Assembly (NCBI GenBank): GCA_022615805.1 | Contig: JAKEGO010000062.1 | Coordinates: 1 to 13,626 of the forward strand | Source: Thermoplasmata archaeon | Lineage (GTDB): Archaea; Thermoplasmatota; JAKEGO01 | Reading direction: 5' to 3' | Length of the DNA: 13,626 nucleotides | Shown here: one piece after another, positions 1-6,926 of the stretch | Numbering within the stretch: the first letter of the stretch is position 1 | Layout of the letters: each line of letters opens with the position of its first letter | Position numbers and translations under genes: made by a program | The notes under the pieces: model-generated | Databases searched by the model: none | The model's input: the letters and a program-made list of their open reading frames with translations, nothing else | Told to the model about the DNA's origin: nothing

Positions 1-311
1 CGTCACTCAACTGCTGGAAGCCAAGGGTAGTCCCTTTTTGGACGTGCTTTTTCTTGTATCGGGACTTCCAGCATCTTTCGGGGGTAATTTTTGATGGTGC
101 AGGCGACCGTCTTATTGACGATCCAGATAGTGGCCCGGGAATCGCATCGATGGTCACTGGCCTCATCGGAGAACAAGGCTCTACCAAGCTAGTCAAAGAA
201 GACTTGATCAGGGCTGGCCTACCCGTCACTCAACTGCTGGAAGCCAAGGGTAGTCCCTTTTTGGACGTGCTTTTTCTTGTATCGGGACTTCCAGCATCTT
301 TCGGGGGTAAT
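1..311. repeat. 88-bp perfect direct repeat (1-88 and 224-311), period 223 bp
   Basis: Positions 1-88 recur exactly at 224-311; the match breaks at 89/312. Copy 1 begins at the window edge, so the repeat may extend further left. Each copy can fold: in copy 1, TGCTGGA (12-18) and AGTCCC (29-34) pair with GGGACT-TCCAGCA (61-73), leaving a 10-nt bulge, and the loop holds two T-rich tracts. The 135 bp between copies are less GC-rich than the flanking genes. Copy 2 ends 17 nt before the stop codon of the convergent kinase gene. It could be a tandem duplication of a gene end, the edge of a mobile element, a structured RNA repeat, or an assembly artefact. The repeat is certain; its nature is unknown. 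Confidence 0.9.
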
Positions 312-327
312 GTTCGAAAAAGTACGC
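1..327. other. 327-bp stretch with no supported gene; open plus-strand frames across the repeat
   Basis: Apart from the direct repeat, no recognisable gene is seen. One plus-strand frame is open from the window start through 89-223 and into copy 2, ending at 354-356 inside the opposite-strand kinase gene. It reads with a protein-like composition, including GPGIASMVTGLIGEQG and KLVKEDLIRAGLPV, but I do not recognise the family. Because 223 is not a multiple of three, the two repeat copies are read in different frames. In frame 2, copy 1 reads VTQLLEAKGSPFLDVLFLVS and stops at 92-94. This pattern fits a damaged or partly duplicated 3' gene end, but is weak evidence for a functional gene. Confidence 0.4.
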
Positions 328-1551
328 TCAATCGAGAAGTTCCTCGAGGTGCTTGAGCCGGGCCTTCTCGCTGGTGACCATCGGCAATTCGATCCAGAAC
401 CGGCTGCCGACGCCCGGGGTCGACTCCACGCCGTAGGTGCCGCCCATCCTCGAGACGATGCGGGCGACGGTCGCCAGCCCGAGGCCGGTCCCGGGGAAGG
501 CCCGCCCCCCGTTGAGCCTCTCGAATGGCTCGAACACGCGGTCGAGGTGCTCGGGCTTGATGCCGATGCCGTTGTCCTCGACGGCGAGCCTGACGCGGTC
601 GTTGATCCGGTAGATGCTCACCTGGACGTCCGGGCGCGTCCCTTGCGGGACGAACTTCACCGCGTTCCGCAGGATGTTCCGGACCGCGATGACGAGCATC
701 GCGCCGTTCCCGTAGACCTCCGCCATCGTCGGGTCCACGCTCACCCTCGCGTCCCTCTCCCGCACCTCCCCATCGATGCTGCTCAGCGCGACATCCACGA
801 TAGACCCGAGGTCGACGACCTCGTTCGCCAGCCGCTCCATCTCGAGCTTGCTGTACTCGAGGATGCTGACGACCGTCTCCTCCATCTTGCGAGACGCCTC
901 CACGATCCTGTCCACGTACTCCCTGGCGACTGGATCTATGTCGTTCGGGAAGTCCTCTGACAGAGCCCTCGAGAAGCCCTGGATGGCCCGGATCGGTGCC
1001 CGGAGCTCGTGGGAGACCGTCCGGGCGAAGGCCTCGAGTTCCTTGTTGGACGACTCGATGTCGGCGACGTGGCGTTCCAGCAACCCCACTCGGTCGGCCA
1101 TCTCCCTGTCGGGCTCCGGGCGTTGGAGGCTGAGGGAACGTACCATCGACTGGAGGAGCATCGGACCGTCGAGGCGCCCCTTCCAGAGGAAGTCCTTGGC
1201 GCCTTCCGCCACCGCCAACCTGGCGATCTCATCGTCGTTGATCCCGGACACGACGACGATGGGGACCTTCGGCGAGGCCGTGAGGGCCTTCCGCAACGTC
1301 TCTATCCCCTGGCTGTCGGGCAGGGAGAGGTCGAGCAGGACGAGGTCGACACCGCCATGGTCGAGGAGCTCCAGACCGCTCGAGAGTCGATCGACGTGCC
1401 CCAGCTTGAACGCCGTGGTCACGACGCGGCCCTCCCGGAGGTCGGTCAGGTACTCCTTTATGAGCCTGGCATCGGCCGGGTTGTCCTCGATCATCAGAAC
1501 ATGCATCTGCTCGCCCAGCCGAACGCCCTTCATCCCGCCGTCCTCGATCAT
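328..1551 (-). CDS. Receiver-histidine kinase protein (N-terminal response regulator, C-terminal kinase)
   Basis: This is a cytoplasmic signalling protein of 407 residues from the chosen ATG, with no membrane segments. Residues 16-140 form a receiver domain: acidic pair E22-D23, likely phospho-acceptor D74 in LVLLDLSLPD, S102, and K124. A short predicted coiled coil (about 145-175) leads to the kinase: H-box VSHELRAP with H181, N-box RNILRNAVKF (291-300), G1 DNGIGI (326-331) and G2 GTGLGL (354-359). There is no PAS or GAF sensor domain, so the input is probably phosphoryl transfer to the receiver from another kinase. No partner lies next to it. The start is ambiguous: ATG 1551 has GGTGAGG nine nt upstream, but the frame extends to GTG 1578, and ATG 1533 or 1506 also keep the receiver intact. 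Function class is certain; the signal sensed is unknown. Confidence 0.93.
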   Translation of the reverse strand: MIEDGGMKGVRLGEQMHVLMIEDNPADARLIKEYLTDLREGRVVTTAFKLGHVDRLSSGLELLDHGGVDLVLLDLSLPDSQGIETLRKALTASPKVPIVVVSGINDDEIARLAVAEGAKDFLWKGRLDGPMLLQSMVRSLSLQRPEPDREMADRVGLLERHVADIESSNKELEAFARTVSHELRAPIRAIQGFSRALSEDFPNDIDPVAREYVDRIVEASRKMEETVVSILEYSKLEMERLANEVVDLGSIVDVALSSIDGEVRERDARVSVDPTMAEVYGNGAMLVIAVRNILRNAVKFVPQGTRPDVQVSIYRINDRVRLAVEDNGIGIKPEHLDRVFEPFERLNGGRAFPGTGLGLATVARIVSRMGGTYGVESTPGVGSRFWIELPMVTSEKARLKHLEELLD

Positions 1552-1593
1552 CGCCGTGTTCCTCACCGTCACCACCACACCCCCGTCATTCCC

Positions 1594-1647
1594 TCATTGG
1601 TAATGAATGCCCCTGGACGATATATATACCCTCCCTGGTAATTACCA
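1594..1647 (-). promoter_or_regulatory. Kinase promoter: TATA box flanked by two palindromes sharing TGGTAAT
   Basis: TATATATA lies at 1621-1628 and, read on the minus strand, would place a transcript start near 1597, just before the kinase gene. Immediately upstream of the box (minus-strand sense) is a perfect 12-bp palindrome, TGGTAATTACCA (1636-1647). At the predicted transcript start is an imperfect one, TCATTGGTAATGA (1594-1606). Both contain TGGTAAT. Paired symmetric sites around a TATA box are typical operator placement for archaeal dimeric regulators. The regulator is not identifiable from the sequence. Confidence 0.5.
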
Positions 1648-1747
1648 TGGATTTCGCTGTGAAACAAGGGTTAATCCGAGATAATTCGCGGGCAATGATC
1701 GCGGACTCTCTGGCGGGACCCGAATCGGGGGACGGCAGAGCGGGTGC

Positions 1748-2923
1748 CTATATAGAGGGTGGGGAGAGGGGGGGCCTGCGCCTTGCGGCGAAGAGCAGCG
1801 CTGCGGTCAGGAATGCGAGGGATACGCTGGCTGCCCCGGGGGCGGGCGTCTCGCGCTTCCTGTCCAAACTGATGATCATGCTCGCCTTGAGGTTCTCGTC
1901 CGCGCCGTCGCCCAGGTATCCGTTGTCGACCACCAGGTAAAGGTGTCCGTCCATTTCCGATGTCCATTTGAATATCTTCGAGCGGGTCCCGTTCGGCTCG
2001 GAGAGGTCGGGGATGGTGGAGAAATCGAACCGGGTCGCATACACCCCGAACTTCAGGTACTCGTCCTCCGGCATCGCGAGCACCAGGGGGGTGTCTCCCT
2101 GAATGACGCGGAATATCACCTTGAGCCTGTCCCCATTGCCGATCTTAAGATGGTAGGCCATGTAGGCATCCCTAAAGACGGTATCGGTATTCGAGTAATG
2201 GTCGCCGATCCGGACCTCCGTTCCGGCATCGTAGATCGAAACAATGGTTTGGGCGGTGACCGTCGTGAACCCGTCCGTGAGCGTCGCGACCGTGAGGTAT
2301 TGCCCCGCCCCCTCGTAGACTTGGATGGGGGGCTCGTCGCGTGAGGAGAGCCATTCGACGTCGACGTCGTTGGTGGCGTTCCCATCCTTGTCCGAGTCGC
2401 GGGCACCATCGAGGTCCACGCGGAGCAATAGGGGCGCTTCCTCTGGGTCCGAGATCGACATGTGCCCCACGAGGTCGACGTCCTGTCCCACGAGAGCCGT
2501 GTAGGCGCTGATCCCCAGGAAGGGGGGGAGGTTCTCCGTGACGTTGATCCAAAGATCGTCCGTATCGTTCCCGGCACCATCCTCCACCAGAAGGGTGATG
2601 GTGATATTGAGGTAGCCGAACGCTTCGTCGATTTCCCTGAACGTCCATGTGAGGTTGGCACCCGAGGCGTCTATATCGTTCATTGGGTCCCCGTCCTCGT
2701 TGGAGTCCGTCCAGTTGTCCATGTCCCAGAGGAAGGTCAGCTGCTCCCCGAACGAGTTCTCCGCGGAGAACCGGACGGTCATCCCCTGCAGCACGTAGGT
2801 GCCCTCTGTCTCCCACTCCCCGTCCCAGACCTCGGCCCTTGCGACCGGGGCGCCCGTTGCTGAGCCGGTAAGGGCGAGGGCGACAATGGCCAACGGCACG
2901 ATAGCCAAGAGGGGCCGTCTCAT
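1748..2923 (-). CDS. Secreted, C-terminally anchored protein with PKD-like domains
   Basis: A 391-residue exported protein of unknown specific function. Residues 1-30 look like a Sec signal peptide (RR start, hydrophobic core, likely cleavage after ARA at 28-30). Two beta-sandwich PKD/cadherin-like repeats follow (about 38-130 and 131-230), each with an Asp-rich loop of the DxNxDGD or DxDKDG type (73-85, 176-188) suited to binding calcium. A third domain (about 235-355) is unassigned. The C-terminus has a TPAPGAA stretch, a hydrophobic segment (about 365-380) and an RRR cluster, resembling archaeal PGF-CTERM-type sorting tails, though the exact PGF triplet is absent. ATG 2923 is chosen because the signal peptide begins there; the longer open frame upstream runs into the glnA promoter and gene. 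No Shine-Dalgarno precedes it, and a TATA-like box about 27 nt upstream suggests a leaderless transcript. Confidence 0.85.
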   Translation of the reverse strand: MRRPLLAIVPLAIVALALTGSATGAPVARAEVWDGEWETEGTYVLQGMTVRFSAENSFGEQLTFLWDMDNWTDSNEDGDPMNDIDASGANLTWTFREIDEAFGYLNITITLLVEDGAGNDTDDLWINVTENLPPFLGISAYTALVGQDVDLVGHMSISDPEEAPLLLRVDLDGARDSDKDGNATNDVDVEWLSSRDEPPIQVYEGAGQYLTVATLTDGFTTVTAQTIVSIYDAGTEVRIGDHYSNTDTVFRDAYMAYHLKIGNGDRLKVIFRVIQGDTPLVLAMPEDEYLKFGVYATRFDFSTIPDLSEPNGTRSKIFKWTSEMDGHLYLVVDNGYLGDGADENLKASMIISLDRKRETPAPGAASVSLAFLTAALLFAARRRPPLSPPSI

Positions 2924-2946
2924 GCGTAGTGCAAGGCCGGGCGCGC

Positions 2947-2967
2947 CTAAAAGGGTTGTGCTTTTAG
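2947..2967. promoter_or_regulatory. Inverted repeat CTAAAAG-N7-CTTTTAG in the divergent promoter region
   Basis: CTAAAAG (2947-2953) and CTTTTAG (2961-2967) form a perfect inverted repeat with a 7-nt spacer in the 106-nt gap between the secreted-protein gene (minus) and glnA (plus). The arms are TATA-like on both strands. The minus-strand reading of the left arm sits about 27 nt before ATG 2923; the right arm would start a plus transcript near 2991, ahead of glnA. A second plus-strand candidate is CCTTATCTAT (2991-3000), which would give an almost leaderless glnA transcript. The symmetric element may be two facing TATA boxes, an operator, or both. Confidence 0.45.
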
Positions 2968-3029
2968 AGAGGTGGCGGTCGGCGCAACAACCCTTATCTA
3001 TCATCGCCATCATTCCTCGGAAAGGGGGG

Positions 3030-4352
3030 ATGCCGATGAGGGCAGAGGATGTGTTGAACGATGTGGAAGCAAAGGGCATCGAGTTCGTCAGGCTCCAGTT
3101 CGTGGACATACTGGGTCTCCCGAAGAACATCGCGATACCGGCGGAGCGGCTTGACGCCGCCTTCGAGGACGGCGTCAATTTCGACGGCTCCTCGGTAGCC
3201 GGCTACGCCACCGTAGAGGAGTCGGACTTCCTCGCGATGCCGGACCCGAGGTCCTTCACCGTCCTCCCGCCGACCATCGTGCAGACCCCCACGGCAAGGG
3301 TCATCTGCGACATCTACGACCACGACGGGGAGCGATACCTCGGCGACCCGAAGTACGTCCTCGAACGGGCGCTGGCGGCGGCCGACGGCATCACCATGAA
3401 CGTCGGCCCGGAGTGCGAGTTCTACCTGTTCCGGAGGGACGACGCCCGCCCGACCCTCGTCCCGAACGACTCGGCGGGGTACTTCGACCTCTCGCACATC
3501 GACCTGGCCGAGGGGGTCAGGAGCGACATTTCGCGAACGCTCAACGCGATGGGCATCATGGTCCACGCCGCGCACCACGAGGTCGGCCACGGGCAGCACG
3601 AGGTCGACCTGTGCTACCGGGACGCGATGACCATGGCCGACTGGGCCATCACCTCGAGGTACGTCATCAAGGTCATCGCCGCCCTCCACGACCTGCACGC
3701 GTCGTTCATGCCGAAACCGGTCCACGGCGCCGCGGGGAGCGGCATGCACGTCCACACGTCCCTGGCCGACGCGCGCGGGAGGAACCTCTTCGACGGCGCC
3801 GGCGAGGACGACGGGCTAAGCGACATGGCCAGGTTCTTCATCGGGGGGCTCATCCACCACATCAGGGAGATAACCGCCGTGCTCAACCCGACGGTCAACT
3901 CCTACAAGAGGCTGGTGCCGGGGTTCGAGGCCCCCACCTACATCTCCTGGGCTGACAGGAACCGGAGCGCCCTGATACGGATCCCTCCCGAGAGGGGGAG
4001 TGGCGCGAGGCTCGAGCTGAGGTCGCCGGACCCATCCGGCAACCCGTACCTCCAGTTCGCGATAATGCTGGCCGCGGGCATGAGGGGCGTGGAGGACTCG
4101 CTCGAGCCGCCGGATAAGGTCGAGCTGGACCTCTACTCCCTGGACGCGGCGAGGCGGAGGGAGATGGGCATCGGGAACCTCCCGGACAACCTGAGCCATG
4201 CCCTGGCGCTGATGGAGGGGAGCGAGCTCGTGAGGGAAACCCTCGGGGACCACGTGTTCAACCATTTCCTCCACCTGAAAGCGAGGGAGTGGGACGATTA
4301 CAAGACGCGCGTGACGCCATGGGAGCTCGAGAAGTACCTATCGACCATCTGA
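3030..4352 (+). CDS. glnA: Glutamine synthetase, type I
   Basis: This enzyme makes glutamine from glutamate, ammonia and ATP, the entry point for ammonium assimilation. The 440-residue length fits the GSI-alpha group, which lacks the insertion and adenylylation control of the longer bacterial beta form. Visible family motifs are NFDGSSVAGY (50-59, D52 at the ammonium site), GPECEFYLF (126-134, metal-binding glutamates), HHEVGHGQHE (182-191), GSGMHVH (236-242), NPTVNSYKRLVPG (286-298), NRSALIRIP (311-319) and RSPDPSGNPYL (331-341). The position of the glutamine-feedback arginine of Bacillus GlnA (GFVRIEESD) is occupied by T here (GYATVEESD). The start may be ATG 3030 or ATG 3036; a GGGGGG run at 3025-3030 is a better ribosome site for the latter. 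It is followed by a second, divergent-type paralogue. Confidence 0.96.
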   Translation: MPMRAEDVLNDVEAKGIEFVRLQFVDILGLPKNIAIPAERLDAAFEDGVNFDGSSVAGYATVEESDFLAMPDPRSFTVLPPTIVQTPTARVICDIYDHDGERYLGDPKYVLERALAAADGITMNVGPECEFYLFRRDDARPTLVPNDSAGYFDLSHIDLAEGVRSDISRTLNAMGIMVHAAHHEVGHGQHEVDLCYRDAMTMADWAITSRYVIKVIAALHDLHASFMPKPVHGAAGSGMHVHTSLADARGRNLFDGAGEDDGLSDMARFFIGGLIHHIREITAVLNPTVNSYKRLVPGFEAPTYISWADRNRSALIRIPPERGSGARLELRSPDPSGNPYLQFAIMLAAGMRGVEDSLEPPDKVELDLYSLDAARRREMGIGNLPDNLSHALALMEGSELVRETLGDHVFNHFLHLKAREWDDYKTRVTPWELEKYLSTI

Positions 4353-4357
4353 AGCTC

Positions 4358-4383
4358 CCGTCGGCGTTACTCCCCTGCGACGG
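4358..4383 (+). terminator. Weak hairpin after glnA
   Basis: CCGTCG (4358-4363) pairs with CGACGG (4378-4383) across a 14-nt loop, starting 5 nt after the glnA stop codon. There is no T-run behind it, so it may protect the 3' end of the message rather than stop transcription. Confidence 0.25.
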
Positions 4384-4417
4384 CAACGGGGTCCCTGGCC
4401 ACTGCGGACCGCCCCCG

Positions 4418-4466
4418 ATACATTAATACGGCGCAGGTCGTTCGGCATTTCCCATGGGAGGAGGAG
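4418..4466 (+). promoter_or_regulatory. Promoter and ribosome binding site of the second glutamine synthetase gene
   Basis: An AT-rich island, GATACATTAATAC (about 4417-4429), stands out in very GC-rich sequence and would start transcription near 4452. The strong purine ribosome site GGGAGGAGGAG (4456-4466) lies 9 nt before ATG 4476. The paralogue can therefore be expressed independently of glnA. Confidence 0.5.
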
Positions 4467-4475
4467 TGGCTCAGA

Positions 4476-5795
4476 ATGACATGCGGGTTCCAGGACGTCC
4501 ACCGGGCGATGGAGGAGAGGGAGATAAGGTTCGTCGAGCTCTGGTTCACCGACGTGCTCGGCTTCCTGAGGTCGGTCACCGTCAAGGCGCAGGACCTTGA
4601 GACGTACGTCAGCGGGGGGCTCGGGATCGACGGTTCCTCGATAGCGGGATTCACCGTCATCGAGGACAGCGACCTCCTCGCCAGGCCCGACATCGGGACG
4701 TTCAGGGAGATCCCCTGGGGGAGGGCGCCGACCGCCAGGGTGTTCTGCGACATCGTGCACGAGGACGGCACGCCGTTCGCGGGCGACCCCCGCGGCATCC
4801 TACGGAGGAACCTCCTCGTCGCGGACGACATGGGCTACCGGCTCCTGGTCAAGCCCGAGCTGGAGTACTTCTACATCAAGGACGCCTCCAAGCTGGAGCC
4901 GTTGGACAAGGGCGGCTACTTCCATGTCCCACCGTCGGATATGGCGTCCGGGCTGAGGCAGGAGACGGCGATAGACCTCGAGAGCATGGGATTGGAGGTG
5001 GACTTCGTCCACCACGAGGCCGGGGAGGGTCAGGCGGAGATCGAGGTGAAGTTCGCGGAGGCCCTTACCACAGCGGACAACGCTGTCACGTACAGAGCCG
5101 TCGCCCGCGAGGTCGCCAGAAGGAACGGTGCCTTCGTCACGTTCATGCCGAAGCCCTTCTCGAACATCAACGGCAGCGGGATGCACGTCCACAACCTGCT
5201 CCTGAAGGGCGATCGGAACGCGTTCCACGATCCCGGGGCCGAGGACGGGCTCTCGGATGTCGGAAGGTACTACATAGGCGGCCTCCTCGAGCACGCGCCG
5301 GCGATGACCGCGATCACATGCCAGTGGGTCAATTCGTACAAGAGGCTCCAGCCGGGCTTCGAGGCGCCGGTCTTCATGTGCTGGGGGAGCAAGAACAGGT
5401 CGGCACTGATACGCATCCCCGCGGTCCGCGAGGGGAGGGAGGGGTCGATGAGGATCGAGTACCGCGCGCCCGACCCGGCATGCAATCCTTACCTCGTATT
5501 GAGCGCGCTCCTCGCGGCAGGTCTCGACGGCGTCAGGCATGGGACGGTGCCGCCGGAGCCCATCGAGACCGACATCTTCAAGCTGACCCGGGCGGAGCGG
5601 CACGCCATCGGCGTCCACTCACTGCCCCAGACCCTCGGCAACGCCATCGAGAGGATGGAGGACAGCGAGTTCATGCGCGAGTGCCTCGGGGACCATGTCT
5701 TCCGCTGGTTCATAAGGGACCGCTGGGCGGAATGGGACGAGTACCACGGCCACGTCAGCGACTGGGAGATCGAGAGGTACCTGCGGATCCTTTGA
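4476..5795 (+). CDS. Glutamine synthetase paralogue, GlnA2-like
   Basis: A 439-residue type I glutamine synthetase family protein. All core motifs are present: GIDGSSIAGF (50-59), KPELEYFYI (126-134), HHEAGEGQAE (179-188), GSGMHVH (233-239), VNSYKRLQPGFEAP (285-298), NRSALIRIP (307-315) and RAPDPACNPYL (330-340). Several stretches match my memory of Mycobacterium and Streptomyces GlnA2 better than classic GlnA: RFVELWFTDVLGFLRSV near the start, EALTTADN (195-202), and QWVNSYKRL where GlnA has NPTVNSYKRL. Some GlnA2 proteins are gamma-glutamylpolyamine synthetases, so the substrate could be a polyamine or another amine rather than ammonia. The GQ[HC]E motif reads GQAE here. ATG 4476 is supported by an upstream purine-rich ribosome site. 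It is convergent with acr3, with only 12 nt between stop codons. Confidence 0.93.
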   Translation: MTCGFQDVHRAMEEREIRFVELWFTDVLGFLRSVTVKAQDLETYVSGGLGIDGSSIAGFTVIEDSDLLARPDIGTFREIPWGRAPTARVFCDIVHEDGTPFAGDPRGILRRNLLVADDMGYRLLVKPELEYFYIKDASKLEPLDKGGYFHVPPSDMASGLRQETAIDLESMGLEVDFVHHEAGEGQAEIEVKFAEALTTADNAVTYRAVAREVARRNGAFVTFMPKPFSNINGSGMHVHNLLLKGDRNAFHDPGAEDGLSDVGRYYIGGLLEHAPAMTAITCQWVNSYKRLQPGFEAPVFMCWGSKNRSALIRIPAVREGREGSMRIEYRAPDPACNPYLVLSALLAAGLDGVRHGTVPPEPIETDIFKLTRAERHAIGVHSLPQTLGNAIERMEDSEFMRECLGDHVFRWFIRDRWAEWDEYHGHVSDWEIERYLRIL

Positions 5796-5797
5796 GG

Positions 5798-5820
5798 ACG
5801 GACCGCGTCATGTCCGTTTT
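5798..5820 (+). terminator. Hairpin plus T-run terminating the second glutamine synthetase gene
   Basis: ACGGAC (5798-5803) pairs with GTCCGT (5812-5817) over an 8-nt loop and runs into TTTT (5817-5820). It starts 3 nt after the plus-strand stop codon and overlaps the stop and last codons of the convergent acr3 gene. The minus-strand reading has no following T-run, so it would act mainly on plus-strand transcripts. Confidence 0.45.
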
Positions 5821-6926
5821 CTCCATCGACGGTGACGAGCGCCCGCCTGACCATCCGCATATTCGAAGAGGTGCCTGGTCCGCAGACAGACCGCGACGAG
5901 CAGGAGCATCAACGGCACCTCGATGAGCACACCGACCACCGTCGCGAGAGCCGCACCGGAGGATAGGCCGAACAGGAGAGTGGCGGTCGCGATGGCGACC
6001 TCGAAATGGTTCGATGCGCCGATCATCGCTGCCGGGGCGGCATCCGCGTAGGAGAGCCGCAGGTACCTGGCCATCAGGAAGTACCCGATAGTGAAGATGA
6101 AGAGGGTCTGGACCGCCAAGGGGATGGCGATGAAGACGATGACAAGCGGATTTTCGACGATGACCTCGCCCTTCAGCGAGAACAGGAGGACCAGGGTGCC
6201 GAGCAATGCGATCATGCTCATCGGCGTCAGGTGATGGATGAACCTCTCATCGAACCATTTCCGCCCCCTCCTTCTTATTATCTCCTTACGGGACCAGTAG
6301 CCGGCGGCCAGCGGGAGCGCCACGTAGATGGCCACGGAGAACAACATCGTTTCCCAGGGTATCGGCATCGCGTTGACCCCGAGAAGGAAACCCCCCAGGA
6401 CCCCGTAGAGGACGAGCATCGTCAGGGAGTTGATCGCGACCATCACGAGGGTCAGGCCGTCGTTCCCTTTTGCCAGGAAGCTCCATACGAGGACCATCGC
6501 CGTGCATGGCGCGACGCCCAGGAGGATCGCGCCTGCGATGTAGCTTCGCCACAACTCGACCTCGTCGCCAGACCTCACGGTCTCGGTCCCGCCCAGGTAT
6601 TGCCTGAAGAGGATACCGAGGAAGAGGTGCGCGAAAAGGAACATAGTGAAGGGCTTGATGGCCCAGTTGATGAAGAGGGTCATGGCGACGGGCTTCGTGG
6701 ACCTCGATGCCTTCGCGACCTCGGAGAAGTCTATCTTGACCATTATCGGGTACATCATGAAGAAGAGGGCGATCGCAATTGGTATCGACACCTCGTACAT
6801 GGACATCTGGTCCAGGATGTCAGCGATCTCTGGCACCGCCCTGCCGAGCCCGATCCCCAGTACGATGCAGAGCATCACGAAACCTGACAGATACCTCTCG
6901 AACATTGAAAGGCCGTGGCCCATCAT
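5808..6926 (-). CDS. acr3: Arsenite efflux permease, ACR3 family
   Basis: This membrane carrier pumps arsenite out of the cell, normally driven by the proton gradient. It has 372 residues with about ten hydrophobic helices, the usual size for ACR3. Key family signatures are GVAPCTAMVLVWS (137-149) with the conserved cysteine C141, GASNHFEVAIATA (303-315) with conserved E309 in a late helix, and VLIEVPLML near the C-terminus. A basic tail (RHRRWRKRT) ends the protein. It is the last gene of the pst-phoU-arsC operon; its ATG overlaps the arsC stop by four bases (ATGA), implying coupled translation and supplying the product of ArsC to the pump. GAGGTG lies 4 nt before the first ATG and 7 nt before a second in-frame ATG at 6923, so either could be used. 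Confidence 0.96.
   Translation of the reverse strand: MMGHGLSMFERYLSGFVMLCIVLGIGLGRAVPEIADILDQMSMYEVSIPIAIALFFMMYPIMVKIDFSEVAKASRSTKPVAMTLFINWAIKPFTMFLFAHLFLGILFRQYLGGTETVRSGDEVELWRSYIAGAILLGVAPCTAMVLVWSFLAKGNDGLTLVMVAINSLTMLVLYGVLGGFLLGVNAMPIPWETMLFSVAIYVALPLAAGYWSRKEIIRRRGRKWFDERFIHHLTPMSMIALLGTLVLLFSLKGEVIVENPLVIVFIAIPLAVQTLFIFTIGYFLMARYLRLSYADAAPAAMIGASNHFEVAIATATLLFGLSSGAALATVVGVLIEVPLMLLLVAVCLRTRHLFEYADGQAGARHRRWRKRT

Noticed and set aside
1..311. CRISPR array suggested by the direct repeats
   Set aside because: There are only two copies of 88 bp with a 135-bp spacer, far from CRISPR dimensions, and no cas gene is present.
1719..1729. CCCGAATCGGG as terminator of the secreted-protein gene
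   Set aside because: The arms leave a one-base loop, too tight to fold, and no T-run follows.
1647..1940. 97-residue plus-strand open frame after the palindrome at 1636
   Set aside because: It overlaps the 3' end of the secreted-protein gene antisense and has low-complexity glycine-rich sequence; no ribosome site or homology is seen.
2799..3029. N-terminal extension of the first glutamine synthetase reading frame
   Set aside because: It overlaps the signal peptide end of the divergent secreted protein and the shared promoter; the family's conserved sequence begins at the 3030/3036 ATGs.
2924..3178. N-terminal extension of the secreted-protein frame into glnA
   Set aside because: It is antisense to glnA; the signal peptide begins at ATG 2923, and a TATA-like box sits just upstream of that start.
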